A stretch of 64,000 nucleotides of DNA from Euglena gracilis (GCA_039621445.1 CP154954.1:9597729-9661728), one strand, 5' to 3'; positions 22,951-34,959 are shown, counted from the first letter of the stretch. Notes: generated by a model not told the origin, from the sequence alone. Translations and numbers: made by a program.

Positions 22951-23867
22951 GGGGGACACCAACTGTCTGCTACCGTTTTTTCCCCTGGAGACATTCAGTG
23001 GCACTACCAGGTTTTTACGGTAGCTGCTCCCTATTCCCTCCCTGGCGCGTCACAACAGCAAGAGGATACCAACCCCCCCCCCTCTATTTGGCCGCCCTCC
23101 GGGCGGCCCGGACCCCCCTTCTAGCCAATTAGGGGGGGGGACAATTAGGGGGGGGTTACCCCTAACCCCCCCCCCTAATTGGCCACCTGGACCCTGTCCT
23201 TTACAGTCGCGAACCCCCCAAAAAACCCGAATAAAGACATTTTCCCTTGAAATGAGTACCCCCCCCCCTAATTGGCCACCTGGGCTCTGGCCAATTAGGG
23301 GGGGGGGGACAAATAGGGGGGGGTTGGTAATTGTTCTGGGGCTCCATTTGCATTAGTCCTAGTGGTGGAAACATCAAGGTGGCCATTGGTGGAAATGGGG
23401 GGGGGGTACACCGGACTCAGGACAAAGTCCGCGCCCCCGCCCCCCGGACTTTGTCACCCTTGAGTCCGTCGTAGGGTACGCCGACTTTGTCCTGAGTCGG
23501 AGGGGAGGGTACACGGACTTAAAATAACAAAATCCCTTGTGTTACCCACCAGTTTTGGGGGGCAAATCCCTTGTGTAACCCAACCCCGGGCCCCAAAATA
23601 ACAAAATCCCTCGTGCTGCCCTAACGTTTTGGATGGCAAACCCCTTTGTTGCCCAGCTGCCCCAGGGCCCCAAAATAACAAATTCCCTTCTATGTTGGCA
23701 ACATACTTGGGGGCTACCATGCCCCCCCGCATAAGACCCCCCCTCGCTCGGGAGCCAAAATCCCAGGGTGGGGTCTTATATGGGAGGGGTCAGGGGTGTA
23801 GAAGTAATTTTTTCTCGGGGGGGGGGGCGAGATCCTCGACAAGACCAAATATATACATTTCTTCGGT

Positions 23868-24130
23868 AGTGCTTTTTTTGAAAGATGGCATTGAATGTAA
23901 CAAAAAAAAGTGGCAATATTTGGCAGTATGTCACTGATCCATCACAACTTGGAAGCAGACCGCCATTTGGTGCGTATCACAACGTACCTGTGATACATTA
24001 ATGTGATACATGAAAAGAATTGTGGTGATACACATGTGAAACATTAAAAAAAATTTGGTGATACATATGTGATACACAAATTTTCCTTGGTGAAACATAG
24101 AATAAAAGTTGTGAAGCACAAACAAATTTG
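23868..24130. repeat. Dispersed repeat with GATACAT tracts, copy 1
   Basis: The segment GATCCATCACAACTTGGAAGC follows a conserved stretch of about 70 bp containing TTGAATGTAACAAAAA, next to GGTGATACATATGTGATACA tracts. A second copy of both parts lies at 27030-27450. Confidence 0.8.
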
Positions 24131-24283
24131 TAAGATGAAAAATTTACAGACAAACATAAGACGCTCACCCGGGCTTGAGGAACTCAGGTTCCCATGGCTG
24201 TTCCAGCCCCACTTCCGTGGTGCTAACCTGTCTGCCAAGACAGGTCCCTGCCATCTTTTTTTTTCATCTTTGAGGCATGGAGC

Positions 24284-24500
24284 TGGGGTATCTGGCTAGC
24301 CGCGGCTAGCCGCGGCTGGCTGGCTGGCAAAAAAAAAGGAGGAGGTCTGGCCAGCCATGGCCAGACACGGCTGGCTGGGGGATTTAGAGGAGGAGGAGGT
24401 CTGGCTGGATTCTGGGTTGAGGATTGGAAAGAGGAGGAGGAGGTCTGGCTGGCCGCGGTGGAAAATTTTTTCAGTTCTTGTGGCGAACTGGGTAAGTCCT
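24284..24500. repeat. GAGGAGGTCTGGCTGG repeat, copy A
   Basis: Nearly the same as 40190-40417, sharing GGGGTATCTGGCTAGCCGCG, TCTGGCCAGCCATGGCCAG and GATTTAGAGGAGGAGGAGG in the same order and orientation. A related form occurs at 26010-26180 and 42370-42530. Confidence 0.9.
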
Positions 24501-24546
24501 AATTCTGGGTGCTCTTTACAAAAAAGATTTTCCAATGACGAAAACT

Positions 24547-24618
24547 TGCACACAGCGGGGTTTGAACCCGCGACCTCACAGTTCCGAACTGCATCTTGCA
24601 CCAATTATACTGTGTGCA
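24547..24618 (-). tRNA. tRNA-like sequence (anticodon position reads CGG, Pro), possibly a SINE head
   Basis: 72 nt on the minus strand with a perfect 7-8 bp acceptor stem (GCACACA with TGTGTGC), a perfect 5-bp T stem around loop TTCAAAC, a 5-nt variable region AGGTC, and an anticodon arm whose 7-nt loop is TTCGGAA. An A-box-like AGTATAATTGG and a B box GGTTCAAACCC are present. The D stem is poor. It may be a divergent tRNA or a tRNA-derived SINE promoter. No terminator run of T was verified. Confidence 0.45.
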
Positions 24619-25299
24619 CGATACACTTCGGAATACCAAAAGAGAAAAAGGACCAGTCCATGAAATGAAGCGAAGCGGAAGAAAGTTCGGGAGAGAACAC
24701 ATCTTGAAAAAATACCACATTTTGAATGTTGTAGTATGCAAATTTCTGTTCTAGTTAATTTGGTGCATGGGGGCACATCAAAGACCGAAGCACATGTTTT
24801 TTTTTGAAGGAATTATGAATCACCTACACGCAAAGAAATGCTTGCATTCCCAATCCTTCTCCTTCGGTGTCACAATGCCATTTCGTGTGGAAGCGGCGTG
24901 GGATGGTTATGATGAAAGTACAGGGTGCTGAAATGAAGTGAAAATACAGGAACTTATTGCTTTGTGGAAAGAGGGCCAACATCACCACATGCAGGCCACT
25001 CAGGCCTTTGCTCTGAACACATACACATTCGATCGAGCAGAGGCCTGCCTGCAACACGGTGACAGGCCCTTGGTGGGTCTACTTGTTTTCTGCTTGGTAC
25101 TTCTACCTGAAGACAGATTTCACAGACATTTTGTCCTTAGATGCTGGTTTTCGTCTGAAACTGCCATTTCTGTTCCTTGCGTTCTTTATTTGCTGTTCAA
25201 CAAATGTTCTTGGAAGCCAAAAAATTGGGGGAGAAGTTTTTCAATCTGGCAAACGACCCAAAATTTTGCATTTCACATTTTGTGCAATGTCATGGTTTT

Positions 25300-26240
25300 T
25301 TTGGGGGGCCAGATGTGCTGGCCAGTTTTGGGCCACATGTTCTGGCCAGTTTTGGGCTAGATGTGGTGGCCAGCTTTTGGGCCACAGGATTCTCTCAGGA
25401 AGGAGTTGTTTGGGTGCCATTCTCTTGGAAAGGGGGGGCAGAAAAGCAGTTTGTTTGCATTTTTTTTGGCAAAATATGTGTTTTTCAACGAGAAAAATGT
25501 CAGTAAAGTTTGACTGTGCCAAAAGTTTGTTTACTTTTTTGACCTTCGTTTATTTCACCCCCCCCTCCTCAAAAGTATGAGTTTTTAGGACGGAAAATTT
25601 TGAGATTTTTTGTGGAAAAAAGTTTTTTCCCTTCAAAAATCACGTGTTTTTGGGTTTTATTTTTCAAAAAAAACTTTCCTGGCCAAAATCCCCGTTTCCC
25701 CGAAATTGGTGAAAATGTTGTGGTGGGTGTGGGGGGGGGGGTCGACTGCCCCCCTTCGGTTCTTCCGGCGCAGTCATATGGTGCTGCCGTCAAAAATGTC
25801 GAAGAAATGTTCATCCACCCGAAAAATAAATAGTCTCGTCTTGCGCAGCACTTCTGGTGCCGTGGACCCCGGTTACTGCTGCTCGCTGTTGATTCATCCG
25901 CCTGGGTGGATGTTGTGATTAAACCTGGCGAGCGCAGCCGTCGAGCGTAATAAAAACCGAGGAGGTTGCGTCGTGCGGTCTTCGCCCTATATAATTTTTG
26001 AAGCCACTAAAAAAAGAGGAGGAGGCGCCCCAGCCGCGGCCAGCCACGGCCAGCCGCGGCTGGCCGTGGCTGGTGGCTGGGAGAAAAGAGGAGGAGGAGG
26101 TCTGGCTGGTGGCTGGTGAAAAAAGAGGAGGAGGAGGTCTGGCTGGCCGTGGGGACCCCAGCTCCCATGCACAGGGTTTTGTTTTTGGGCGGGTCCCCAG
26201 CTGCCATATTTTTTTGTTTTTTTTGTAAGCAACTTCTCAG
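25300..26240. repeat. Long dispersed repeat, copy 1
   Basis: Collinear with 41665-42535: GGCCAGTTTTGGGCC units, then TCTCAGGA...TGGGTGC, TTTTTTTTGGCAAAAT, GTGATTAAACCTGGCGAGC, CCGTCGAGCGTAATAAAAAC, then GGAGGAGGCGCCCCAGCCGC. Identity varies along its length. It encodes no protein I can recognise. Confidence 0.85.
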
Positions 26241-26739
26241 CTGCTATTTTTCAAAAAAAATTTGGACAGGATGAGAGAATAATGGAACGAAATCTTCTCC
26301 ACTGTGCTGGATGAAGCTGCCAACTGACCCTTCTCGTCTTCTATAAGACGCCTCACCCCCGCTGGAATTGCCATGCGTGCCATGTCCTCAATTGTGAAGA
26401 ATCCAAAAGTTTCCTTGCTGTCAAAACCCTCCTTCCGAAGGGAACCTTCAAAACGACGGAAGACAGGATTTTGAGACAACAACTCCTCAAACCATGGACA
26501 AGAGTGATCACTTTCTTCCTTCCGTGTTGAAACGACCTCCAATTGCCATCTCTCTTGGAACCTCCTCAACCCCGACTGATGCCACGAGGATGATTCTGTA
26601 GAGGATTCGAGGTCCCACTGCGCCCCACTCTCTTCGGAAGAAGCGGAAAGACTACTTTCTGTGATGGAATCCCCACTCGAATTGGAAACAGAAATTCCAT
26701 CAAAGGACGATGTTGCCTCGTCGACAGCACTGCACTGGG
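26237..26739 (-). CDS. Probable exon with a SAM-like helical domain
   Basis: The minus frame is open from a possible acceptor (CTGCCCAG before 26739) to a stop at 26237. The first half is a Ser/Glu-rich low-complexity stretch (DSITESSLSASSEESG). The second half contains FFTIEDMARMAIPAGVRRLI, which resembles the last two helices of a sterile alpha motif domain, usually a protein-protein interaction module. A different frame (from about 26790) covers the upstream side. Repeat copies flank it on both sides. No partner exons were found. Confidence 0.4.
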
Positions 26740-27029
26740 CAGTTCTCTGAGTTTCTTGTGCACCTCATCAAAAGAGAATTTCATGCCTGTCAAAGGCCAA
26801 GGTGGGCACTTTCAATTTTTTTTCTGGGGGGGGCAGATTCTGATGAAAAAACCCTCTCCAGGAGGCGAATCGGGGATGCCCTCGTCCTCCACGTTGCACA
26901 GCTCCGCGTAGCTGTCCTCCAAAGCATTATCACAAGAAAAGTGTTCCATTTGTCTGCAGAGAGGCAAAGAAACAAGGATGAAAAGCGGAACAGAAAGGGG
27001 AAAAACATTCAATGTAAAAATGTAAAAAA

Positions 27030-27450
27030 TCTAAAAAAAATTGGTGATACATATGCGATACATTAAAATATTTTTGGTGATACATATATACATATATATG
27101 ATACAGTAATACAGTAATTTGGTGATACATATATGTGATACAGTAAAAAAAATTTGGTGATACATATGTGATACATTAATTTTTAGGCTGTGATACGTGC
27201 GATACGTAAAAAAAATTTTTGGTGATACATTCTAAATGGAGGTCTGCTTGGAAGCTTTCAAGCCGCCCGAAGGGCGGCATAACGGTAGTGCTTTTTTTTA
27301 AAAAAAAAGATGGCGTTGAATGTAACAAAAATAATCGTGGCAATTTTTGACGTTGTGTCACCGATCCATCACAACTTGGAAGCTTTCAAGCCGCCCGAAG
27401 GGCGGCTAAACGGCAGCCATTTTTACATTATGCCACCAATCCATCACAAT
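27030..27450. repeat. Dispersed repeat with GATACAT tracts, copy 2, plus GCCGCCC-GAA-GGGCGGC hairpins
   Basis: Repeats of GGTGATACATATATGTGATACA, then TTGAATGTAACAAAAAT and CGATCCATCACAACTTGGAAGC as at 23868-24130. Short hairpins GCCGCCC-GAA-GGGCGGC occur at 27261 and 27391, and similar ones near 27523 and 27692. Confidence 0.8.
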
Positions 27451-27839
27451 TTGGGAGAGCCGCCCAACAACGGTGACGTCTTTTTGTGTTTTAGGATTTG
27501 TGTCAGAACAAAAAAATATATTGCCGCCAAAAGGGCGGCTGACGGTAATCCAAAAACCTTCCTCAAAAAGAGCCAAACTTGTCAACAAAAACTGTGTGCT
27601 TTTGAAGAAAAAAAAAAGTGCTTTGGAGATGCATGTTTTCCTGTTGCCGAGATTTTCGCCTCTTCCGAGCCATGAGTTCAGGACGTCTTTGCCCGCCCTA
27701 AGGGCGGCGAGACGGTAGCGATGTCCAACAGCAAAACACCCAAAAGTACAATGAAAAGTTGAGTTCTCAGAGTGAGAAATTGAAAAAAGCACGAACAATG
27801 TGATGAGTGAATCACACACTTTTCAAAAAATTTTCTTCC

Positions 27840-28110
27840 CAAAATCTCGGGGGGGGGGGCGGCCGTGCCCCCCCCCCGACCCCCCACTTCTACACCTATG
27901 GGGGGGGTCTTATATGGGGGGGGGGGGTCGGTCCCGGCCAAAGGGCTGGTCGAAGGCCGGCCAGGGGAGTGTCTTATACCGGGGACCGACAATTACCGCG
28001 GGTGGGTAATTCCCGCTCGGGCTTAAACGCGGTCATTTTAGGCGCGCTGTATTACCGCGCGCTCCACGGCCGAAGCGCGCTAATAAACCCCGCGTTAATA
28101 AACCCCGCGC
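27840..28110. other. G-run-rich and CG-rich spacer
   Basis: Long C and G runs, then repeats of AATAAACCCCGCG and CGCGCT text (28040-28110). No coding frame. Confidence 0.5.
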
Positions 28111-28374
28111 TATAACCAAATCGCGAACAATCCGCCATTCCTTATTTTTCTCTTCCACAGGTACGCAACGTGCCCTGGTGAAGAATCATTTTTTTTTTGC
28201 ATCAGATGTCTGAGAAGTGAAATCTAGCGGGATTCAAGTTACAAGGATGTGTTTATCAAGTTTATGTTATCAAGAGAGATGAAGTTTGTAAGTGAACTTA
28301 TTGGAAGGGTATGGGGGGGTCTTACATGGGGGGGCATGGTAAGTTGTTTTTGTGGCTCACTTTGGCGACCTTTC

Positions 28375-28880
28375 GTGACCGTGGGCCGACCCTAGGGTCG
28401 GCCCACTACCACCCCCCCCCCCAGGCCAGATCCTGGAACCGGGGGGGGGGAGGTCGTGGGGTGGGCCGACTCTAAGTCGACCCTACGGTCGGCCCACGAC
28501 CCTAAGGGGGGTTGGTACGCCGTGGCGAGGGGGTCCGAATAGGGGGGGGGGGGGGGGGGGGTAAAGGGCGTGGCGAGGGGGTCGGCGACCAGGGGGGGGG
28601 AGGGGTGTACCATGGTCGCCAACAAAATTTTCGTTCAAAAAATCGCGAAAATCGCCGGTGGCGTGGCGAGGGGGTCCGGCTAGGGGGGGGGGGAGGGGGG
28701 GGAAATGGCGTGGCGAGGCCCTCGGAGAGGGGGGGGGGGGAGGGGTGTACCAACCCCCCTAAGTCGACCCTAAGCTGGCGACCCTAGGGTCGGCCCACTA
28801 GGGGGGTCTCCCGGACGCCACCTTGGGCGACCTTTGGCGACCTTTGGCGACCGTGGGCTGACCCTAGGGTTGGCACCCTA
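28375..28880. repeat. Palindromic GGCCGACCCTAGGGTCGGCC family with G-run tracts
   Basis: A perfect 26-bp palindrome at 28381-28406 (core GGCCGACCCTAGGGTCGGCC). Related halves lie at 28470-28500 and 28770-28795. Between them are GTGGCGAGGGGGTCC units (about 28521, 28567, 28662) and G runs up to about 20. No gene. Confidence 0.85.
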
Positions 28881-30339
28881 GCCCCCCCCCCCAGGCCAGA
28901 TCTACCCCCCGCTCTGGACGGTGAAGATGGGGGAGGGATGGAATAGGTGGCGATGGTGAGGCCGACTGTGGGCTGGTGCTAGGGAGGGGACGGGGTGAGG
29001 GGGGAGCACTGACACGGCGGGTGCACCTCGGGGAAGGGAAGTGGGAATGGCCGGCAGTGGGGACTGCGGCAGCACCATGGGGAGGGACAGGCCCGCCCGG
29101 GCTCACCGAGGGAGAGATCCTTGGCGGCGACTCCCTCGGATCACAGCCCAGCGCAAACGCCGATGACGTGTGGGCCAGCCTGCTTGTGCTTTGGGGGCGT
29201 CGGAGCGTCGGAGCTGCCCTCGGGGGGGGGGGGAGCAGGGAGACTCGCCCAGGCTCGCTGGGGGCGTGAGCCTTGGCGGCATCAGCCCCAGGTCATTGCC
29301 TTTGCTGCTCACACATGGGAGGCACAGGGGCATCCCGTTGTCCCTGGATGTTGGGGGGCATGGGCAGAATTGATGAAGTGGACTAGAGGTGGAAGGTCAG
29401 AGATCTGTATTTTTTTCAAAAAGAAAATGCAGATGATGTCAAACAAAACAAACAATTCAGGGCATGGGGGTTGGTTGAGGCTTCGCGAAACTTGGCAAAT
29501 GACAGCAACGTAACTTTCCAACTTAGTTAGGGCTAGGTTGGTCTCCGCAGCGGGATTTGAAGTGTTTGGGGGAGTAAGGCTATATACAGGGCTAGGGTTG
29601 TTCAATTCATGAAAACTGCTCTGAAAGAAAGATAAAATCTGTGAAACCTTTCATTTTCCGTTCATGAAAGTTAGGAAACACCCTTAGTACGCAAATCCTA
29701 AATGTGAACCCTGGTAGGACCTAACTAGACAGCCAGCCGTAAAAACGGTGGTGGGGCGAACCGAATCCATCCAGGCGCAGTGTGTGCAAGGAGTGAGGAG
29801 GAGGGTGGGTGGAGAAAAGGGTAGTACAAGTGAGAACGGGGGCAGAGAGCGCAACGTCCGGCCGAAGCCACGGCCAGCACCGCTTGACGGAGCGCGAGGT
29901 GGGCGAGGGTGTAGGAAAACCAGAGGCACAGGGTCAAGCTTGTCACTTACCGAAGGCCATCTCAAAAGGCAGCAATGGTGTGACCCAGTTCCTTGGTTAT
30001 GAGTAGAGCACCCAGTTGGGCGGCCACCCCAGAAAACAAGGCCAGCGACAGGCCCTGCTGCAAGGGTGATCAATTAATTGACTGTCGGGGGGGCAGTCAA
30101 TTAAATAACTTGGGCCTCTAGTTAACTAGTTAACTGTTCAAAAATGAAGGTTAGGCGCTCTCCCGGGCTTTAGGAAGAAAGGCTGCACCAGCCCCACATT
30201 ATTGTGATGCTGACCTGTGAGCCACCACAGGCCCCCGCCTTTATATGCTCCTGCTTTGCGGCTCCCCTGCTGTTTTTTTTTGGCCGGGGTTTTCTCTTCA
30301 GGCGGGTCCCCGGCAACTCTGGATGCTCCGAGAGTTATT

Positions 30340-30510
30340 TTTTTTACAGGAGCTTTTTTTTTTGAGATGCTCTTTGAGGAGCTTCTTTTGATGTTTTTTT
30401 TTTTAGGAGCTTCTTTTGATTTTTTTTTTGAGGAGCTGTTTTTTTTTTTTTGAGGAGCTGCTTTTCATGAGTTTTTTTTTGAGAAGCTTGCTTTTCAAAC
30501 GGAGATCACA
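30340..30510. repeat. Poly-T with GAGGAGCTG/C units
   Basis: Alternating poly-T and GAGGAGCTTCTTTTGAT units. Low-complexity DNA with no gene. It borders the hAT fragment on its 3' side. Confidence 0.8.
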
Positions 30511-30524
30511 CCGAGAGGGACAAC

Positions 30525-30740
30525 GTTCATTCTCACAAACACGAGAGCATGGACAGACTTGTCACTCAGACTGTTGCGCATCGGGCTATGCAGGACCTTA
30601 AGATGGCTGAAAGCCCTTTCCACAGCTGCTTCAGTTGGAGCAATGGACAGCACTCGCAAGGCAACCTGCGCCAGCTGTGGACAAGACACCACTCTCAGCT
30701 TCCAATACTGCTCCAGGTCAGTGTCCTCAGAAGTGGTGGG
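30525..30740 (-). pseudogene. hAT transposase C-terminal dimerisation domain fragment
   Basis: The minus strand reads a Trp-containing start, then VALRVLSIAPTEAAVERAFS, then an MRNSLSDKS...LVFVRMN ending. This matches the hAT dimerisation signature (W..., L..LA..iLsip.S...ER.FS...R..L......l..N). The frame runs on upstream to 31115, but residues before about 30745 look like non-coding repeat text. The DDE catalytic core is absent. It is either the last exon of a degraded transposase or a host gene derived from one. Confidence 0.65.
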
Positions 30741-31589
30741 GAAGGGGGCTGCCTTCAGGGAGAAAAAATACAACGAATCGGCCCCGGGGGTCAAAATGGG
30801 GGTACCCAAAATGGGTCCAAAAATGGGTTGTTGGCATATTTGGGGGTGGTTTACATTTGGACATGCCCAAAAATTGCCAAAAATTGCCCAAAGTGGGCCC
30901 AAAATGCTCGATTTTGGGCTGATTTTGGTCACTTCCTCAAGGGATTTTGGGTTGGTTCGGTCATCCAAGTGGGACCCCCCATCCAAGTCCCCTTTGTACT
31001 CCCTGGCCAGTTTTTTTTTTACTCCCAGGAAATGGGGTCGAACCAAGGCTTCCACTGAAGTTTTTTTTCCACCAGTTTTTTTTCCTTCCACTGGGACAGA
31101 AATCTTCAATTTCACTAGAGGGGCATTGAAGGTTTGCTTTTGTTTTGGCCCACAACGCCTAGATTAATCTGGAGTGGTGCGGAAAATGCATGTCACGAAG
31201 CACCAATTTTTGCCAATTCGGGCCATTTTGAGCTGAGTTAGTTCTAATAAGCAAGTTCCTCATATTTCCGGCCATTTTAGGCCTCTTTGGTGGTTTTCAG
31301 ACATTTTCACCATCTTTGGATATTGCTGGCTATTTTGAGGGCCGTTTCAGGTCATTTTAAGTCATTTTGAGCATGTCCGCCGTTTCTTGGGCTGCTTTTT
31401 TTTTGCATTTTTTTGCAACCATTTTACGTCATTTCTGTGGTTATTTTGGTTCAGTTTTGGGTGCCGTCCAACCAAACCAATTTCAACTGGAAAAGGGCGG
31501 GGTGGGTGTGCTACAGCACTAACCCCCCAAACCTGACCCCCCCCTCCAGGAAGGGGTCAAAAACGCCACCCCCGCCTGTCCACAGCACC

Positions 31590-32020
31590 ACTGGTCTGTG
31601 CTAGGGCACTTTTGGCCGTGTGCCCTACCCCCTGGGGGGAGGGGGGTCGGATCGGGAGTGCCTTGGAGTGCCTGCCCAGGCAGGCACTCCCCCTCGGGGT
31701 GGGGTCCAGGCTTGTGCTTAGTTGGGTGCCTACCCCACGGGGGGGGGGGTGCTAGGGGCAAGCACCCCATAGCACCTGATCCGCCCCCCCCCCCGGGGGG
31801 GGGTAGGGTTTTGGGGGGTGCCTGCCCCTAGCAGGCACCCCCTCCGACCCCGGCGCCGAAGGTGCCGGGGGCCCGGAAAAGGCCATTTTCAATGAAAATT
31901 TTCTGGGTCCCCCCCTATCCCCCCCGGGGGGGTGCCTGCTAGGGGCAGGCACCCTATAGCACCCCCCCCCCCCCGGTTGGTAAGCACAAGCATGGTGGGG
32001 TCGGCACCCGACTAAAATAC
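31590..32020. repeat. CCTGCCCAGGCAGG repeat family, copy 2
   Basis: Same family as 13040-13560, including CTGGTCTGTGCTAGGGCACT, GCCTGCCCAGGCAGGCACT, a GGCGCC-GAA-GGTGCC hairpin (about 31850) and CACCCGACTAAAATA (about 32006). Confidence 0.85.
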
Positions 32021-32361
32021 AGCCTGCACTCCATACCTTGACCCCACACAGCCTCGAAATCAAACCCTGGCCGAGATTGAGCAAGCATGCATCCCACACC
32101 TGATGCGGAGGTCGAAGCGTTGGGATGAGGGAATTTATAACGACAGAATTTTGTTGCGGTGTTGAGGGCAGAAGACCAGGTGAGCAATAGTTCCCTCTGA
32201 TGCTGGCTTGTCCGGGGTTCAGGTCGAGTGAAGCTTGAATATAACATCCAGTTGAAAAAAAAGTGTTGGTGCGGCAACCCTTTTCAGATTGGATTGAAGA
32301 TGCGTCAACGAGCAAAAATATAATTGCATCAAATAGCTTTATTAGTACTATTAATATTATT

Positions 32362-32524
32362 ATCATCACCACCACCACCACCACCACCACCACCACCACC
32401 ACCACCACCACCACCACCACCACCACCACCACGATCATCATCATCATCATCGTCATCGTCATCGTCATCGTCATCATCATCATCAGCATCATCAGCAGCA
32501 GCAGCATCATCATCATCATCATTG
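32362..32524. repeat. (CAC)n and (ATC)n compound microsatellite
   Basis: Trinucleotide repeats ACC, then ATC/GTC, then AGC. All six frames stay open (poly-Thr, poly-Pro, poly-Val and so on), which is why ORFs appear here. Confidence 0.97.
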
Positions 32525-33059
32525 GATTCAAAAAAAATGTACCAAACCACAAATCCACCGCATTGGTGAACTATGTGCACAACAACAGAATGATAACGTC
32601 AACTGCATCAGGGGTGTTTTGTTGCAGATGCTGTGACCATAAATGAGCTCTAAGAAGAAGATGCTGCTTTCAAATAATTCAAATGAAAACATCTTTTACA
32701 TCCAATTCAGGAAAGAACAGCCACTTCCTAAACTGAATTTTTATACATTAAATGTGTCCAGACAGTTCAGCACTTGGTTTCACCCTCCCTGGGGGGGCGG
32801 GGGTACCCTGTGCTATGGGGCAGGAAGTTTCAGTTGGGAGGACCCTTGGGACCTTCCTGGGGGCGTAGTTAGCAAATTTTCGGCTGCAGCCAGTGGAAAT
32901 CCCCGTGGCCCGCCCTGGGGCACTCAAGCAAAGCGATGGCGACAAATATTTGGGTAAATAATGAATCACATCCCAAAAAGCTGAGTTTTAACTTTCTTGC
33001 CCCCCACCAACCAGTCCTCATAGGGTATCTATGGCCAGGCTCCTTTTAAAGAAGGCTGC

Positions 33060-33420
33060 ACCCCCCCCTCCGGCGCCGAAGGTGCCGGGAGCCAGAAAAA
33101 ATGGCCTATTTTCAAAAGAGAGGTCGATAAAAAATTGTTTGTCCCCAGCCCAACATGACAAGTTTATGGGGTGGGCCCCATACTCGGCCTTACTTTGCGA
33201 ACCTTCCTAACAAGCCGGCAATGCCTAATTGTATGCTGTGCCGAAATGAGTGTGCGCCATTCAGGCACAAAAACAAGGCAAAAAAGTGCCCCCCCCCCCA
33301 CAGAAAACACCAACACCAAATTGCCTGGGCACAGGCCGAAATCCGACCCGGGGGGGGGGGGGTAGTGCCTGCCTGGGCCTGCACTTATAGGCACTCCGAA
33401 CCCCCCTCCCCCCCGGGGTT
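33060..33420. repeat. CCTGCCCAGGCAGG repeat family, copy 3
   Basis: Contains the GGCGCCGAAGGTGCCGG hairpin (33070), CCCAG/CAGGCAGG text, GGCCGAAATCCGACCCGGGG and C runs as in the other copies. No gene. Confidence 0.75.
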
Positions 33421-33734
33421 GGTAAAAAACTGCCTGATGGAGTGTCCCTCAACCCTCTCGATTTGTGACGCTCCAACCACCCCTGGTGACTGAACACCAA
33501 ACCCTGGCCTCAGTCCTCCCCCTTCCCTTGGCCAGCCAAAAACAATGTGTTTCAGAAAAATAGACCGTACCATACGGCCCAACTGCTGTTGGACGACTTG
33601 TTTTCATGTGTGGGAAAAGCTCGGACAAGTTGCAGATTTGGTCGAGGGTACACTTATATTCTCATTGTGTCAGCAATGCTAGTTCTCAAAGGCCTGTTGG
33701 TGGATCTCTCCAGCAAAGGGTCTTATTTTTGAAT

Positions 33735-33950
33735 TTTTGTGAACTCACCAAACCCTTATCGAACCCGCGTTTGGGCTGATTTTTGAGACAGCAAAAGCCT
33801 TAGGTCTTCGCCCAAACACGGTATCAGAACAAGAACAGCGTTTTGGGCCAAGGTTTTTAGGGGTGCCGGAGGCGACCGGCCGCGACGCCTTCGGCGGCGC
33901 GGTTCCCATCCCCAGGCTCCCCCTAACAATTGGCCCAAACACAGTTTGTA
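33735..33950. repeat. About 215-bp dispersed repeat, copy 1
   Basis: Matches 37970-38180 in the same orientation: ACCAAACCCTTATCGAACCC, AACAGCGTTTTGGGCCAAGG and CCCAGGCTCCCCCTAACA. Both copies are followed about 100 bp later by GCA/CAACA-type microsatellite. Confidence 0.9.
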
Positions 33951-34309
33951 ACAGAGAAAAATTTTGAACCCGCCTAACGTCGTCTTGATACTTGATTCCC
34001 AGGGTGCCAAAATTTTTTCAAGCATACAATATAATATACCAACAGTAGCAGCAGCAACAATGAGGAGTAGGACGACAACAACAACGACAGTATGATGATT
34101 ATATAGCCACCACATGTAGCCATCATGTAGCCACCACATTATTTGATTAATAATGCTACTACTACTACTACTAATAATATTTGTCCGGATTTGGTTGATA
34201 ATTGCAATGTTTCATTGCCTTGTGAATTTTTTTTTGTTCATTTCACATGGCATCACAAGAAATTTCAGTTTTATGCCTTTTTTTTTGCAAATGAGCGCAT
34301 GATTTCTGA

Positions 34310-34740
34310 CTGATCACAACCACTCACAACCTTCAAAGAACCAGTTTGCTGGGCAACTGCTCTTTGATCCTTTTCTCCCTTCAAAGCCCTGTGAATGGCA
34401 GGATGTCCGTTCAGGCACCAGCTTTGGTTTTCTGATTTGTCCACTCCTCAGAATATACCAAGGATGAATCATGGGACGTTTTCCCAAACTTTCTGTCCAC
34501 GCAAACAACGAGCGCTTTGGCCAGGCCATTGCCCAGTGGCATGCTGAAGCAGTCTGGTCCTCAGCCATGCAATCATGGCCCGACCCTCCTCTCCCGGGGC
34601 GGGGGAGGAGGTCGGTGGTGACTGACTGCTTTTTGACCCAAACCCCTTCCCCTCTGGAGGGCAAACACCCGCCAAAAATGGTCTGTCGCCGAAGGCAAAG
34701 GGATTTTTTTTTCGGCCATTGGCCTCGCATTTATTGGCCA
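34310..34740 (-). other. Minus-strand open stretch, doubtful coding
   Basis: Two overlapping minus frames (34314-34730 and 34469-34741) are open, with Trp, Cys and Ser-rich text. No splice signals or domain convinced me. Listed so that the stretch is not left blank. Confidence 0.2.
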
Positions 34741-34959
34741 ATTTCCCTTAGATTCCAGAATGACCGACCCTGGCGGGGGGGGGGGGGCAGTGACTGACAG
34801 GTTTTTGAAAGAGTGGAAGTGACCCCCTCCCCGGAGGTCGATAAAAAATTGTAATTGTGGCTTCTAAATGCAGCATTGGATGAGATGAGGCCAGAAGGAA
34901 CGTCGGGTCTGGGTGTTCTTCCCCCTTTGTCGCCGTTCGCCCACAGGTAGCCCCGCCCC

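Noticed and set aside
28375-28880. Proline/serine and glycine-rich ORFs
   Set aside because: They arise from G runs and GTGGCGAGG repeats, open on both strands.
32263-32646. Poly-Thr, poly-Pro and poly-Asp ORFs
   Set aside because: Products of the trinucleotide microsatellite.
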